The notes under the pieces are model-generated. The model made no database searches and was not told the origin of the DNA. It saw only the letters and a program-made list of their open reading frames with translations. A stretch of DNA of 64,000 nucleotides, from NCBI RefSeq assembly GCF_001307275.1, contig NZ_CP012831.1, positions 1,612,001-1,676,000 of the forward strand, read 5' to 3'. Below are positions 18,740 to 27,606 of the stretch, in pieces (the first letter of the stretch is position 1; each line of letters starts with the position of its first letter). The translations under genes were made by a program, and so were the position numbers. Source of the stretch: Pseudomonas fluorescens. GTDB lineage: Bacteria; Pseudomonadota; Gammaproteobacteria; Pseudomonadales; Pseudomonadaceae.

Positions 18740-19576
18740 TCAGGCCAACACCGTCCACAACGCAAACCCGGCATACCAGAGCACCGCCGCACGCAGCAGC
18801 AATTCCCACAGGCGATCCAAGCTATTGATGCCATCCGGCCCGGCGACGGGCCTGGGGATTTCTCCAGCCACCAGGCCGACCTTGTCGATGAGATCGGCGG
18901 CGCTGATGTTCCAGTTCAACAACTCATGCAGCATGACCCGGCTGACCGCGACAAAATTGCCCACCAGGGCGAAGCTTGCCGCCAGCAACCGCACCGGCAC
19001 CCAGTCGAAGGCATGGCGCATTTGCGCGGCCCGCTCGGCCACGCCGGGGTTCTGGCTGTGCTCGGCGGCCAGCGCCAGCAGTCGATAGCTCAAGGCCGCG
19101 ACCGGGCCCAACAGGAAGTACCAGAAAATCACCGCGAAAAAGCTCTGGTAGGCCTGCCACAACAAATGCCCCTGGACCCGCTCCAGCAATTGCTCACCGT
19201 CATCGGCCTCAATGTCCAGGTCGCGCTTGGCCACATGGGCTGCCGCTTGCAGGTCCTCACGACGCCAGGCGTCACGAAACGGCCCGAGGGCAGCCAGCAG
19301 ATCGCCGCGCCCCAGGCTGTAAATCACCACCAGCAAATGCACCGGCAGCGCCAGCAGACCATAGGCCACTGGCTCCAGCACCCACAAAAGCAGCGCCAGC
19401 AGGGCCACCGGCAGCAGGACCATTACCGTCAGCACCAGCCAAGGTCGGTTGACCCACCGTGGGCTCGCCTCGAGCTTGTTCAGCTCGAGCAGCCAACCAC
19501 CGTCGCGCTGGACCCGCTGGCGCAAGGCCGAGAATTTCTCGATCCAGACGGCCAGCAGCAACACCAGAAAACTCAT
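18740..19576 (-). CDS. ampE: Inner-membrane regulatory protein AmpE
   Basis: 278 residues with the AmpE N terminus (MSFLVLLLAVWIEKFSALRQ) and several hydrophobic segments (about 60-80, 140-160, 195-215 and the C terminus). It is an inner-membrane protein linked to the beta-lactamase induction pathway and proposed to act as a sensor or transporter next to AmpD; its biochemical role is still unclear. Its ATG overlaps the ampD stop (ATGA), so the two are translationally coupled. Confidence 0.93.
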   Translation of the reverse strand: MSFLVLLLAVWIEKFSALRQRVQRDGGWLLELNKLEASPRWVNRPWLVLTVMVLLPVALLALLLWVLEPVAYGLLALPVHLLVVIYSLGRGDLLAALGPFRDAWRREDLQAAAHVAKRDLDIEADDGEQLLERVQGHLLWQAYQSFFAVIFWYFLLGPVAALSYRLLALAAEHSQNPGVAERAAQMRHAFDWVPVRLLAASFALVGNFVAVSRVMLHELLNWNISAADLIDKVGLVAGEIPRPVAGPDGINSLDRLWELLLRAAVLWYAGFALWTVLA

Positions 19577-20133
19577 TGTCCTTCCCCTTCTGTCAGGGCC
19601 GCGCGATAGCGCACCCAGTCGAATGCCGGTCCCGGATCGGTCTTGCGCCCCGGTGCGATGTCGCTGTGCCCGCAGATACGCTGCACAGTGATCGCCCTGA
19701 ACGCCGCTTGCAACTGCCGGGTCAGGTCCACCAATGCGACATATTGCGCGTCGGTGAACGGCAGATCATCCGTGCCCTCAAGCTCGATGCCCAGGGAAAA
19801 ATCGTTACAGGTCTCGCGCCCCTCGAAGCACGAGACGCCCGCATGCCACGCACGGTCCAGACAAGAGACAAATTGGGTCACGGCGCCGTCACGCTCGATC
19901 AGAAAATGCGCAGAAACCCGCAGGTCGGCGATACCGGCAAAGTAGGGATGTTCCGTGACATCCAGACGATTCTGGAAGAATTCCTGCACCTTGCCGGTGG
20001 CGAATTGTGCCGGGGGCAGACTGATGTTGTGGATCACCAGCAGGGAGATTTCGCCCTCGGGGCGCCCATTGAAGTTGGGCGATGGGCAATGACGCACCCC
20101 CTCGCACCAACCGCTCGCGGAGTCCAACTGCAT
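19573..20133 (-). CDS. ampD: 1,6-anhydro-N-acetylmuramyl-L-alanine amidase AmpD
   Basis: 186 residues from the ATG at 20133, with AAGGAACC upstream; this gives the standard AmpD length, while the longer frame reaches into the neighbouring gene. It is a cytoplasmic zinc amidase of the N-acetylmuramoyl-L-alanine amidase 2 family that splits the stem peptide from anhydro-muropeptides during cell-wall recycling, keeping AmpR-dependent ampC expression low. Zinc ligands are visible in LLVIHNISLP, SCLDRAWHAGVS and the GHSDIAPGRKTDPGPAFDW block. Loss of function would raise beta-lactamase; nothing here suggests damage. Confidence 0.95.
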   Translation of the reverse strand: MQLDSASGWCEGVRHCPSPNFNGRPEGEISLLVIHNISLPPAQFATGKVQEFFQNRLDVTEHPYFAGIADLRVSAHFLIERDGAVTQFVSCLDRAWHAGVSCFEGRETCNDFSLGIELEGTDDLPFTDAQYVALVDLTRQLQAAFRAITVQRICGHSDIAPGRKTDPGPAFDWVRYRAALTEGEGQ

Positions 20134-20197
20134 ACAGGTTCCTTCGGTGACGACGGTGAATGCCGTCAGTATGCCGTGATCGGACCGGACTGCGCGA

Positions 20198-22411
20198 TCA
20201 CTTGCCGCGATTGAGCTGGCGCAGATTGCCCAGCACCGACTCCAGCGCCCGGTCGAACAACAGGGTGTCGTCCAACAGCCGCGCCGCGCCGCGACGAAAC
20301 TCCAGGGCCAGGCTGGTGCGGCTGTGCTCCAGCACCTTGAGGCCGGTGCGATTGACGAAAACGTATTTGCCGGTGGCCTCGATGATCGCCGCCAGCTTGC
20401 AACGCAGGGTATTGTCATCGTCCTCCTGGAACTCGACCCAGCTCCCCAGGTGCAACTGATCGACTTGCAGCAGGCCGACATCATCCGCCGGCAAATGCAC
20501 CGCCACGCTCTCCACCGCCGTTTTTTGCGGAGGGCGCAGGACGATTTTTTCCAGCACCTCGACCATCGCCGGCGAATCGAACGGCGGGGCCTGTTCCGTT
20601 GCCTGGCCCGTGCGTTCGAGCGCCTGCACATGCAGGACTTCCAGCTCACTGAAAAACTCGCTGGTGGCGAACGGATCGAACGCCGAACGGCTCAGGCCGT
20701 CACGCAGGGCCTTGAGCAGCTCGGGCACCATTGCCAGCAAACGCAGGCCGGCGTCGGGCTCGTCGTGAGGCTGGACGCTCCAGATCAATTGCTCCAGGGT
20801 CAGGACGTCGGCCTGCCACTCGGCGGAATACTTGCCATGCTTGAAGCAGGTCAGCAGCAACACCTGGCTCCAGGCGTGTTGCACGAACTCCACCACCGCT
20901 TGCGGCAAGACTTTGCCCAGCATCACCTGGTTCAGCGCCCCTTCGACGCGCTGTCGCGCCAGTTCGGCCTTGGCCCGGCCCTCTTCGGCGTCACGGATAC
21001 GCTGCTCAAGCAACTCGCTGCGGCGCCGCTCGTCACTGGTGAAGGCCAGGAAATCGGCCAGCAGCTCGGAGAAAATCGCCGGGTCATCGACGAAATCATT
21101 CAACAAGCGCTGCACGACTTGTTCGATGCGCAGATACAGGCTGTCGCGCTGATGGTCGTCGCAATCGCCCCAGCCCATGGCAGCGGCGGCGATTTCGTTC
21201 AGCAGCCGCCGGGCCGGATGATTGCCGCGGCTGAAGAAGCTCTTGTCCTGCACCGCGACCTTGAGCATCGGGATCTGCAGGCGACCGATCAGGGCCTTGA
21301 AGGAGTCCGGGAGGTTATGGTCGTCGAGGATGAATTCGAACATCATCGAGATCAGGTTGATCACGTCTTCATCGGCGCCTTCGACCACCCGGGACTTGCC
21401 ACTCCTGACGCTGACCCGGGTCAACAGTTGTTCGAGCTGGCTACGCAGGTCGAATTCATCCTGCACGGCAGGCGCTGGGACGTACTGCTGCAAATGCGAG
21501 AGCAACCGCAGCAGGTCACGGGTCGAGATCGGCTGGGGCGACGCGCTGGCTTCCAGGGTCGGCGCCACACTGCCACGCACTTGCATCAACAGCTTCTGCA
21601 AGGCGGCGAACACTTCCTGCACGCTGTCATCGACCTCGGCATCGCTGGGCTTGGCAGCGATTTCGGCGCTGGGCCTGGGGTTATCCTCGGAACGATCCGA
21701 CGCCCGGCGCGCCGGGGTCACCTTGAGCTCCGGCAAGATGCCCGTGGCGGCCAGCAACTGATTGGCCTCGGTATAGAGCTGGTCGCACTCGCTGAGCACA
21801 TAACGCTCGAAGAGCTTGAGCAGGATCAGCTTGACCTTGATGCCCACGCCCAGGTTACGCCCGGCCTGCAGGAACTTCTCGCACAGCAGTGCCGGGCTCA
21901 GGGGGTTGTACTGGTTGGCCAGCGGTCGGTCCAACAGCACACCGAGCCGGGCCGTCAGTTGCTCCAGCGACACGCCATCGCGCCTGAGCACCCGAGTGAC
22001 CATGGCCTCGACCGCCAGATGACGTTCCAGCTCATCGTGGGAGCGCTGGGTCTGGCCGTCCGGCGCCAGGGCGGGCGCCAAGCTGGCGTGGGTCAGGTCG
22101 TACTGGGCCAGGCTGACGAAGGTCTCGAAAAACTGCTCGATGAATTCCCGCTCGATGCTTTTGCGCTTCAGGCGCAGGTCCCGCATGGCCTCGAAGTACA
22201 GGTTCTGCTCGACGTCGTCGCGCGCCCGGTCGGCCATTTCAAACAAGGTGTCGTCGGCGTTATCGAACAGCCCCTGCAAGCCCAGGCGCAACTGTTGGGC
22301 GGCCTTGTCGCGAACCTGAAGCAGAATCACAGGCAGGCGGGCGAGCGGCGAGCGATTCGCCTGATCGGTAGGCACCTTGTGTAAAGGCACTACATTCCCG
22401 TCGTTGTGCAT
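20198..22411 (-). CDS. DUF1631 family protein
   Basis: 737 residues, cytoplasmic, no signal peptide or membrane segment. It matches the DUF1631 family found between ampD and nadC in pseudomonads (old annotations as thymidine phosphorylase are wrong). The N-terminal part is helical with charged stretches (RARDDVEQNLYFEAMRDLRL); a low-complexity region lies near 260-310; the last 110 residues are beta-rich (LHLGSWVEFQEDDDNTLRCK, KYVFVNRTGLKVLEHS), resembling the arrangement of a PilZ-type barrel, but without a clear RxxxR/DxSxxG signature. Function unknown. Transcribed separately from ampD (64-base gap). Confidence 0.85.
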   Translation of the reverse strand: MHNDGNVVPLHKVPTDQANRSPLARLPVILLQVRDKAAQQLRLGLQGLFDNADDTLFEMADRARDDVEQNLYFEAMRDLRLKRKSIEREFIEQFFETFVSLAQYDLTHASLAPALAPDGQTQRSHDELERHLAVEAMVTRVLRRDGVSLEQLTARLGVLLDRPLANQYNPLSPALLCEKFLQAGRNLGVGIKVKLILLKLFERYVLSECDQLYTEANQLLAATGILPELKVTPARRASDRSEDNPRPSAEIAAKPSDAEVDDSVQEVFAALQKLLMQVRGSVAPTLEASASPQPISTRDLLRLLSHLQQYVPAPAVQDEFDLRSQLEQLLTRVSVRSGKSRVVEGADEDVINLISMMFEFILDDHNLPDSFKALIGRLQIPMLKVAVQDKSFFSRGNHPARRLLNEIAAAAMGWGDCDDHQRDSLYLRIEQVVQRLLNDFVDDPAIFSELLADFLAFTSDERRRSELLEQRIRDAEEGRAKAELARQRVEGALNQVMLGKVLPQAVVEFVQHAWSQVLLLTCFKHGKYSAEWQADVLTLEQLIWSVQPHDEPDAGLRLLAMVPELLKALRDGLSRSAFDPFATSEFFSELEVLHVQALERTGQATEQAPPFDSPAMVEVLEKIVLRPPQKTAVESVAVHLPADDVGLLQVDQLHLGSWVEFQEDDDNTLRCKLAAIIEATGKYVFVNRTGLKVLEHSRTSLALEFRRGAARLLDDTLLFDRALESVLGNLRQLNRGK

Positions 22412-22634
22412 CCTGGCCTCCTGAAACGGTTTTCGGTTCGCAACGTCAAAGCTATGACGTCAATCGAAAGGCGGATTATCAGGTAAAACAACCCTGTCGT
22501 ACCAGCAGACTCTGTGATCCAGCTCGAAATACGGCGCAATAAGTGACCGGGAAAATGAGGAAATGTTGCGAGGACGCGACCAAATGCAGGTTTCGACACC
22601 CTATAATCGGGCCACTTTGTTTGTGGAGCCCGTT

Positions 22635-23483
22635 ATGCCGAATCTACGCCTCGCCGATCTGACCGCCGAAATCGAAGCCAACGTGCGCCGTGCGTTGCTT
22701 GAAGACATCGGCAGCGGCGACATCACCGCGCAACTGATCCCCGCCGAACGCCTGGCCAAGGCCACCATCATCACCCGCGACGCGGCGATCATCAGCGGCA
22801 CGGCCTGGGTCGATGCCGTGTTCCGGCAACTGGATCCGCGTGTCGCGGTGCATTGGCAAGTGCACGACGGCGACCGGGTCAGCCCCGATCAGGCGCTGTT
22901 CCACCTGGAGGGCCCGGCCCGCTCGCTGCTGACCGGCGAACGCAGCGCCCTGAACTTCCTGCAAATGCTCTCGGGCGTCGCCACGCGGGCCCGTTACCTG
23001 GCCGACTTTGTCGCCGGGACCCAGGTCAAGCTGCTGGACACCCGCAAGACCCTGCCCGGCCTGCGCCTGGCCCAGAAGTACGCGGTCACCTGCGGTGGCT
23101 GCCATAACCACCGCATCGGCCTGTACGACGCTTTCCTGATCAAGGAAAACCACATCGCCGCCTGCGGCGGGATCGCCCAGGCCATCGCGGCCGCCCACAA
23201 GATCGCACCGGGCAAACCGGTGGAAATCGAAGTGGAAAGCCTGGCGGAGTTGAACGAAGCGCTGGCGGCCAACGCCGACATCATCATGCTCGACGAACTG
23301 AGCCTGGACGACATGCGTGAGGCTGTGCGCCTCAATGGCGGCAAGGCGAAGCTGGAAGCCAGCGGCGGGATCAACGAAAGCACGTTGCGCCCGATTGCCG
23401 AGACCGGGGTGGACTACATCTCGATCGGCGCGATGACCAAGGATGTGAAGGCAGTGGATCTGTCGATGCGCTTGAGCCTCTGA
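22635..23483 (+). CDS. nadC: Nicotinate-nucleotide pyrophosphorylase (quinolinate phosphoribosyltransferase)
   Basis: 282 residues from the ATG at 22635 (GTGGAG upstream); the earlier in-frame ATG at 22563 precedes the TATAAT box at 22602-22607 and is not used. It converts quinolinate and PRPP to nicotinate mononucleotide in de novo NAD synthesis. Recognisable are [14 protein letters not shown], the RTxLxTRKT-type substrate segment [30 protein letters not shown] and the phosphate-binding VEIEVESL / LEASGGINE / ISIGAMTKD strands. It ends at a strong bidirectional terminator shared with the converging small gene. Confidence 0.96.
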   Translation: MPNLRLADLTAEIEANVRRALLEDIGSGDITAQLIPAERLAKATIITRDAAIISGTAWVDAVFRQLDPRVAVHWQVHDGDRVSPDQALFHLEGPARSLLTGERSALNFLQMLSGVATRARYLADFVAGTQVKLLDTRKTLPGLRLAQKYAVTCGGCHNHRIGLYDAFLIKENHIAACGGIAQAIAAAHKIAPGKPVEIEVESLAELNEALAANADIIMLDELSLDDMREAVRLNGGKAKLEASGGINESTLRPIAETGVDYISIGAMTKDVKAVDLSMRLSL

Positions 23484-23488
23484 CAACG

Positions 23489-23522
23489 AAAAACGCCAGC
23501 CTTGAAAGGCTGGCGTTTTTTT
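23489..23522. terminator. Bidirectional intrinsic terminator, nadC / small gene
   Basis: AAAAACGCCAGCC pairs with GGCTGGCGTTTTT around TTGAAA, with A and T runs on the two sides. It serves nadC on the plus strand and the convergent 101-residue gene on the minus strand, whose TGA begins right at its edge. Confidence 0.93.
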
Positions 23523-23827
23523 CAGACCACCAGATTGTTCATCTCGCAGTACTCATCCCATTCCACACCCAGCACCTCGGCCGCTTCCTTGTGCAACGCA
23601 AGGCGCTGCACCTCGAACTCCTCAGGCGTGCTGGTGTACTTGAGCGTCAACTCCCAGGGTTGCAGCCCCTGGGCTTCAGCCTCGTCCTCGAACGCCCATT
23701 GGATCTGGTCCTTTTGATCGTCGGCAGACAAGTCCTTGATCTCTTCCAGCAACTGGGGCGCATCCAGCACGTACTTCTTCAGCGCTTCTTCGTGCCTGGC
23801 TTCCTGGGTCAATTCTTTAACAGTCAT
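23522..23827 (-). CDS. Small acidic cytoplasmic protein, DUF6388-like
   Basis: 101 residues, acidic and helical, with no signal or membrane segment (KKYVLDAPQLLEEIKDLSAD, QIQWAFEDEAEAQGLQPWEL). I recall similar small proteins in fluorescent pseudomonads being placed in DUF6388, but this is from memory and not certain. Function unknown. Codon use is typical of the genome, and the ATG at 23827 is the only reasonable start. It converges on nadC with a shared terminator. Confidence 0.7.
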   Translation of the reverse strand: MTVKELTQEARHEEALKKYVLDAPQLLEEIKDLSADDQKDQIQWAFEDEAEAQGLQPWELTLKYTSTPEEFEVQRLALHKEAAEVLGVEWDEYCEMNNLVV

Positions 23828-24065
23828 GGCGTTCTCGTTGATCGGGGGAATGGAAGATGGATCTGGATCATCAAGGATCTCTCTGACGCAAAAAACCGTG
23901 TGAAGCCCGGTTTATCTGGCCTTCAGAACCATTCGGGGATCATCTGAAAACTGCTGGGCGATGCACATGCAGGCAACGAATATAGGATGTTTTGCCGACG
24001 ATTTACACGGTTCTTTACATCTATCCCACAAAAAAACCATGCGCCCGAGAAACCAGGGGAGCTTG
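23828..24065. other. AT-richer intergenic region, no gene seen
   Basis: About 240 bases without a credible frame, richer in A and T than the surroundings (for example CCCACAAAAAAACCATGCG near 24026). It must hold the promoter of the 101-residue gene and the upstream control of the coiled-coil gene, but no operator is recognisable. Confidence 0.5.
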
Positions 24066-24093
24066 GGAACATCTGTCAAAATAACCAGTCATA
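24066..24093 (+). promoter_or_regulatory. Candidate sigma-E/AlgU-type promoter
   Basis: GGAACAT (24066-24072), a 16-base spacer and TCATA (24089-24093) resemble the sigma-E pattern GGAACTT-N16-TCAAA. The start would lie near 24100, about 33 bases before the secreted coiled-coil gene. Confidence 0.35.
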
Positions 24094-24132
24094 GCCATGT
24101 GCCATGCCGGCATTTCACAAGGAACCCCAGTG

Positions 24133-24681
24133 ATGCGCAGCTTTTCGAAACGCTCGTCGATCCAACTTGTCACCGCGACTTTGCTGCTTGGTAGCCTGAC
24201 CTTGACTGACGTGACTCAAGCGGCGGTTGAAGTCTCCTCCGATGGGCCGTCTGACAACGATGCCATTCCCGCCCTTCACTATGACCAGTTCGATAAGTAC
24301 AAGCTCGTCAAGACCGATGTCAGCGCCAGCGTCCTGGAAAGCCTGCCGAAAACCGTGAAAAGTAATGCTGACGAACTGGAAAACCAAAAGCGCACCCTCA
24401 GCGAGCAAGCCCGTCAGATCGAAGAACTCAAGCGCAACAGCGGCTCCAGCTCCACCTCCAGCAGCAAGGAGATTGACGAGCTCAAGCGCACCGTCAAGGA
24501 ACAGGAACGCGACCTGAACGACCTTGGCAAGCAAGTGGAAGAACTCAAGCGCAATAGCGGCTCCAGTTCGAGTTCGAGCAACAGCGAGATTTCGTCCCTG
24601 AAACGGGAACTCAGCGATCAGGATCGAGAGATGGACCAGCTCAAACGCACGGTCGAGGAACTGAGCAGGAAGGTGAAATAA
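24133..24681 (+). CDS. Secreted or periplasmic coiled-coil protein with internal repeat
   Basis: 182 residues from the ATG at 24133 (AAGGAACC upstream, about 7 bases away). A signal peptide is visible: basic MRSFSKRSS, a hydrophobic core LVTATLLLGSLTL and a likely cut after TQAA. The mature part is almost entirely heptad-like and charged. A unit of about 45 residues occurs twice: QIEELKRNSGSSS (about 97-109) and QVEELKRNSGSSS (about 140-152), each with a serine tract and a following KEIDELKR / SEISSLKR helix. A third, degenerate piece is DQLKRTVEELSRKVK. No family recognised; it may be a periplasmic spacer or envelope-associated protein. The serine-rich linkers look recently duplicated. Confidence 0.75.
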   Translation: MRSFSKRSSIQLVTATLLLGSLTLTDVTQAAVEVSSDGPSDNDAIPALHYDQFDKYKLVKTDVSASVLESLPKTVKSNADELENQKRTLSEQARQIEELKRNSGSSSTSSSKEIDELKRTVKEQERDLNDLGKQVEELKRNSGSSSSSSNSEISSLKRELSDQDREMDQLKRTVEELSRKVK

Positions 24682-24695
24682 CGAGGGGGAAATCT

Positions 24696-24768
24696 TGCCC
24701 GAGACAGGAATCGAACCTGCGACCTTCGCGTTACGAGTGCGCTGCTCTACCGACTGAGCTACACGGGC
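24696..24768 (-). tRNA. tRNA-Thr (CGT anticodon)
   Basis: 73 bases, CCA not encoded. The minus strand reads GCCCGTG...CTCGGGC for the acceptor stem, GCTC/GAGC for the D arm, loop CTCGTAA giving anticodon CGT, and GCAGG-TTCGATT-CCTGT for the T arm. It closely parallels E. coli thrW. A weak sigma-70 promoter candidate lies upstream (24777-24806). Confidence 0.95.
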
Positions 24769-24776
24769 GGTGGCTA

Positions 24777-24806
24777 AAACTAGCACCGTCTCCCGTGGCC
24801 AGGCAA
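24777..24806 (-). promoter_or_regulatory. Candidate tRNA-Thr promoter
   Basis: On the minus strand TTGCCT (24801-24806), 18 bases, then TAGTTT (24777-24782), ending 8 bases before the tRNA 5' end. Modest match. Confidence 0.3.
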
Positions 24807-24836
24807 CCTGCCTGGCAGGGATTTTCGTCACACAGC

Positions 24837-24866
24837 AAAACGCCCCGAACCAGTCGGGGCGTTTGC
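24837..24866 (-). terminator. Intrinsic terminator of pnp
   Basis: AAACGCCCCGA (24838-24848) pairs with TCGGGGCGTTT, with T-rich sequence on the minus strand. It ends the rpsO-pnp end of the long cluster and lies 28 bases after the pnp stop. Confidence 0.85.
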
Positions 24867-24893
24867 TTGTTCAGCGGTCAGGCGATGGGGCGA

Positions 24894-26999
24894 TTAAACG
24901 CCCGATGCCTTGGCTGCTGCGACGTCCTTGATGGACAGCTTGATACGGCCGCGGTTGTCCACGTCCAGTACCAGCACTTCCACTTCCTGGCCTTCTTTCA
25001 GGATGTCGGTCACTTTCTCGACGCGAGCATCGCTCAGCATGGAGATGTGAACCAGGCCGTCCTTGCCCGGCAGGATGTTGACGAACGCGCCGAAGTCGAC
25101 GATGCGTTCAACCTTGCCGACGTAGATCTTGCCGATCTCGGCTTCCGCGGTGATCCCCAGGACGCGCTGGCGTGCTGCTTCTGCCGCTTCCTTGGTTTCG
25201 CCGAAGATCTTGATCGAACCGTCGTCTTCGATGTCGATCGAAGCCTTGGTTTCTTCACAGATCGCACGGATGGTCGCGCCGCCTTTACCGATGACATCAC
25301 GGATTTTGTCGGTGTCGATTTTCATCGCGATCATGGTCGGAGCATTTTCCGACAGCTCGGTACGGGACTGACCGATGATCTGGTTCATCTGGCCGAGGAT
25401 GTTCAGGCGCGCTTCCAGGGCTTGGCCCAGGGCGATTTCCATGATCTCTTCGGTGATGCCCTTGATCTTGATGTCCATCTGCAGTGCGGTGACGCCCTTG
25501 GCGGTACCGGCCACTTTGAAGTCCATGTCGCCCAGGTGGTCTTCGTCACCCAGGATGTCGGTCAGGACGGCGAATTTCTCGCCTTCTTTCACCAGACCCA
25601 TGGCGATACCGGCAACCGGTGCCTTCATCGGCACACCAGCGTCCATCAGGGCCAGGGAAGCGCCGCAGACCGAAGCCATGGAGCTCGAGCCGTTGGACTC
25701 GGTGATTTCCGATACCACACGAATGGTGTACGGGAACACGTCAGCGGCTGGCAGCATGGCCTGGACCGAACGACGGGCCAGACGGCCGTGACCGATTTCG
25801 CGGCGACCGGCGCCACCCATGCGACCACACTCGCCCACCGAGAACGGCGGGAAGTTGTAGTGCAGCATGAACGGGTCTTTCTTTTCGCCTTCCAGGGTGT
25901 CCAGCAGTTGCGCGTCACGGGCGGTGCCCAGCGTGGCAACGACCAGGGCCTGGGTTTCGCCACGGGTGAACAGTGCCGAACCGTGGGTCTTTGGCAGGAC
26001 GCCGACTTCGATGTTCAGCGGACGTACGGTGCGGGTGTCGCGACCGTCGATACGCGGCTTGCCGTTAACGATGTTTTCGCGAACGGTGCGGTATTCGATT
26101 TCACCGAAAGCCGCTTTCACTTCAGCGGAAGACGGCTGGCCTTCTTCACCGGACAGCTTGGCAACGACCTGGTCTTTCAGCTCGCCCAGGCGTGCATAAC
26201 GGTCGGCCTTGACGGTGATGGTGTAGGCCTGGGAGATCGCCTCGCCGAACTCGGCACGGATCGCGCCCAGCAGCTCGGTGGCTTCGGCTTGCGGAGCCCA
26301 GGTCCAGGTTGGCTTGGCGGCTTCGGCAGCCAGTTCCTTGACGGCGTTGATCACCACCTGGAACTCGTCGTGGGCGAACAGCACGGCGCCCAGCATCTGG
26401 TCTTCGGTCAGCTCTTTGGCTTCGGATTCAACCATCAGCACCGCTTCGGAAGTACCGGCCACGACCATGTCCAGGCTCGAAGCCTTCAACTGCTCGTAGG
26501 TCGGGTTCAGCAGGTAGCCGGTGCTTTCGTGGAACGCGACGCGGGCAGCGCCGATCGGGCCATCGAAAGGAATGCCGGAGATGGCCAGGGCAGCCGAGGT
26601 ACCGATCATCGCAGCGATGTCCGGATCGGTTTTCTTGCTGGTGGACACGACGGTGCAGACAACCTGCACTTCGTTCATGAAGCCTTCTGGAAACAGCGGA
26701 CGGATCGGACGGTCGATCAGTCGGGAAGTCAGGGTTTCTTTCTCGGAAGGACGGCCTTCGCGCTTGAAGAAACCGCCAGGGATCTTACCGGCAGCGTAAG
26801 TCTTTTCCTGGTAGTGGACAGACAGAGGGAAAAAGCCCTTGCCTGGATCGGCTTGCTTGGCACCGACAACGGTCACCAATACGCTGACGTCGTCGTCAAC
26901 GGTGACCAGCACTGCGCCGGAGGCCTGACGGGCGATACGGCCAGTCTCGAGGGTAACGGTCGACTGACCGAACTGGAATTTTTTGATTACCGGGTTCAC
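24894..26999 (-). CDS. pnp: Polyribonucleotide nucleotidyltransferase (PNPase)
   Basis: 701 residues from a GTG at 26999 (no upstream ATG fits the conserved [20 protein letters not shown] start). It is a phosphorolytic 3'-5' exoribonuclease and degradosome component. Order: first RNase PH domain (1-140), an alpha-helical linker, the second RNase PH domain (about 310-545, with [23 protein letters not shown]), a KH domain ([20 protein letters not shown], about 555-615) and an S1 domain ([23 protein letters not shown], about 620-690). It follows rpsO with a 195-base gap that probably carries the leader hairpin used for RNase III-dependent autocontrol, as known for pnp in enterics. Confidence 0.97.
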   Translation of the reverse strand: MNPVIKKFQFGQSTVTLETGRIARQASGAVLVTVDDDVSVLVTVVGAKQADPGKGFFPLSVHYQEKTYAAGKIPGGFFKREGRPSEKETLTSRLIDRPIRPLFPEGFMNEVQVVCTVVSTSKKTDPDIAAMIGTSAALAISGIPFDGPIGAARVAFHESTGYLLNPTYEQLKASSLDMVVAGTSEAVLMVESEAKELTEDQMLGAVLFAHDEFQVVINAVKELAAEAAKPTWTWAPQAEATELLGAIRAEFGEAISQAYTITVKADRYARLGELKDQVVAKLSGEEGQPSSAEVKAAFGEIEYRTVRENIVNGKPRIDGRDTRTVRPLNIEVGVLPKTHGSALFTRGETQALVVATLGTARDAQLLDTLEGEKKDPFMLHYNFPPFSVGECGRMGGAGRREIGHGRLARRSVQAMLPAADVFPYTIRVVSEITESNGSSSMASVCGASLALMDAGVPMKAPVAGIAMGLVKEGEKFAVLTDILGDEDHLGDMDFKVAGTAKGVTALQMDIKIKGITEEIMEIALGQALEARLNILGQMNQIIGQSRTELSENAPTMIAMKIDTDKIRDVIGKGGATIRAICEETKASIDIEDDGSIKIFGETKEAAEAARQRVLGITAEAEIGKIYVGKVERIVDFGAFVNILPGKDGLVHISMLSDARVEKVTDILKEGQEVEVLVLDVDNRGRIKLSIKDVAAAKASGV

Positions 27000-27193
27000 G
27001 GTGTCCTACCTTCTTTGTGGCTCTTGGGGAACTTGTCTTCTTGCGAAATTCTTGGGCAATGACGGGAATCGGCCCGACGCCTGTCCAGGGTAAAACGTGT
27101 ATCCAGATAAAACTTGAGGCTGGGAGCCTGCCATGCGCCAGCGGGAAACCCACTGACGCACGACAGACCACCAACCTCTAGCGCAATCGCTTA

Positions 27194-27463
27194 TTAGCGA
27201 CGCAGACCCAGGCGAGCGATCAGAGCGCTGTAACGGCTCACGTCCTTGCCTTTCAGGTAGTCCAGCAGCTTACGACGCTGGTTTACCATGCGGATCAGAC
27301 CACGACGGGAGTGGTGATCCTTACCGTTGGCCTTGAAGTGACCTTGCAGTTTGTTGATGTTGGCGGTCAGCAGTGCAACTTGCACTTCTGGCGAACCAGT
27401 GTCACCAACAGCTTGCTGGTAGTCAGCTACGATTTGAGCTTTTTCTTGAACGTCGAGAGCCAT
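27194..27463 (-). CDS. rpsO: 30S ribosomal protein S15
   Basis: 89 residues, the standard S15 length, ending [13 protein letters not shown]. It binds the central domain of 16S rRNA early in 30S assembly. The conserved core [34 protein letters not shown] is intact. It lies between truB (143-base gap) and pnp, the classical truB-rpsO-pnp order. In enterics S15 represses its own translation by binding a leader pseudoknot; the gap could hold such a structure, though I cannot establish it here. Confidence 0.98.
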   Translation of the reverse strand: MALDVQEKAQIVADYQQAVGDTGSPEVQVALLTANINKLQGHFKANGKDHHSRRGLIRMVNQRRKLLDYLKGKDVSRYSALIARLGLRR

Positions 27464-27606
27464 GAGGCAATCCTTTTAGTCAGGAAACTGTTCCGAGGAA
27501 ACAGCTTCAACAGGCCAGGGACAAATCCCTGTATCTATAAATGAGTAGTGACCGTGCCTGTTAACAGCCACACTCGCCAACCTGCTGTTACGCAGGCTGG
27601 TTCCGG

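Noticed and set aside
24696..24768. tRNA-Thr as an active integration site
   Set aside because: No integrase, no second copy of the tRNA 3' end and no foreign base composition nearby. Only the synteny argument remains.
24795..27062. 755-codon plus-strand open frame opposite pnp
   Set aside because: It is a GC-rich shadow of pnp: His/Asp/Gly-rich composition without domain character and no ribosome site. The minus-strand PNPase is certain.
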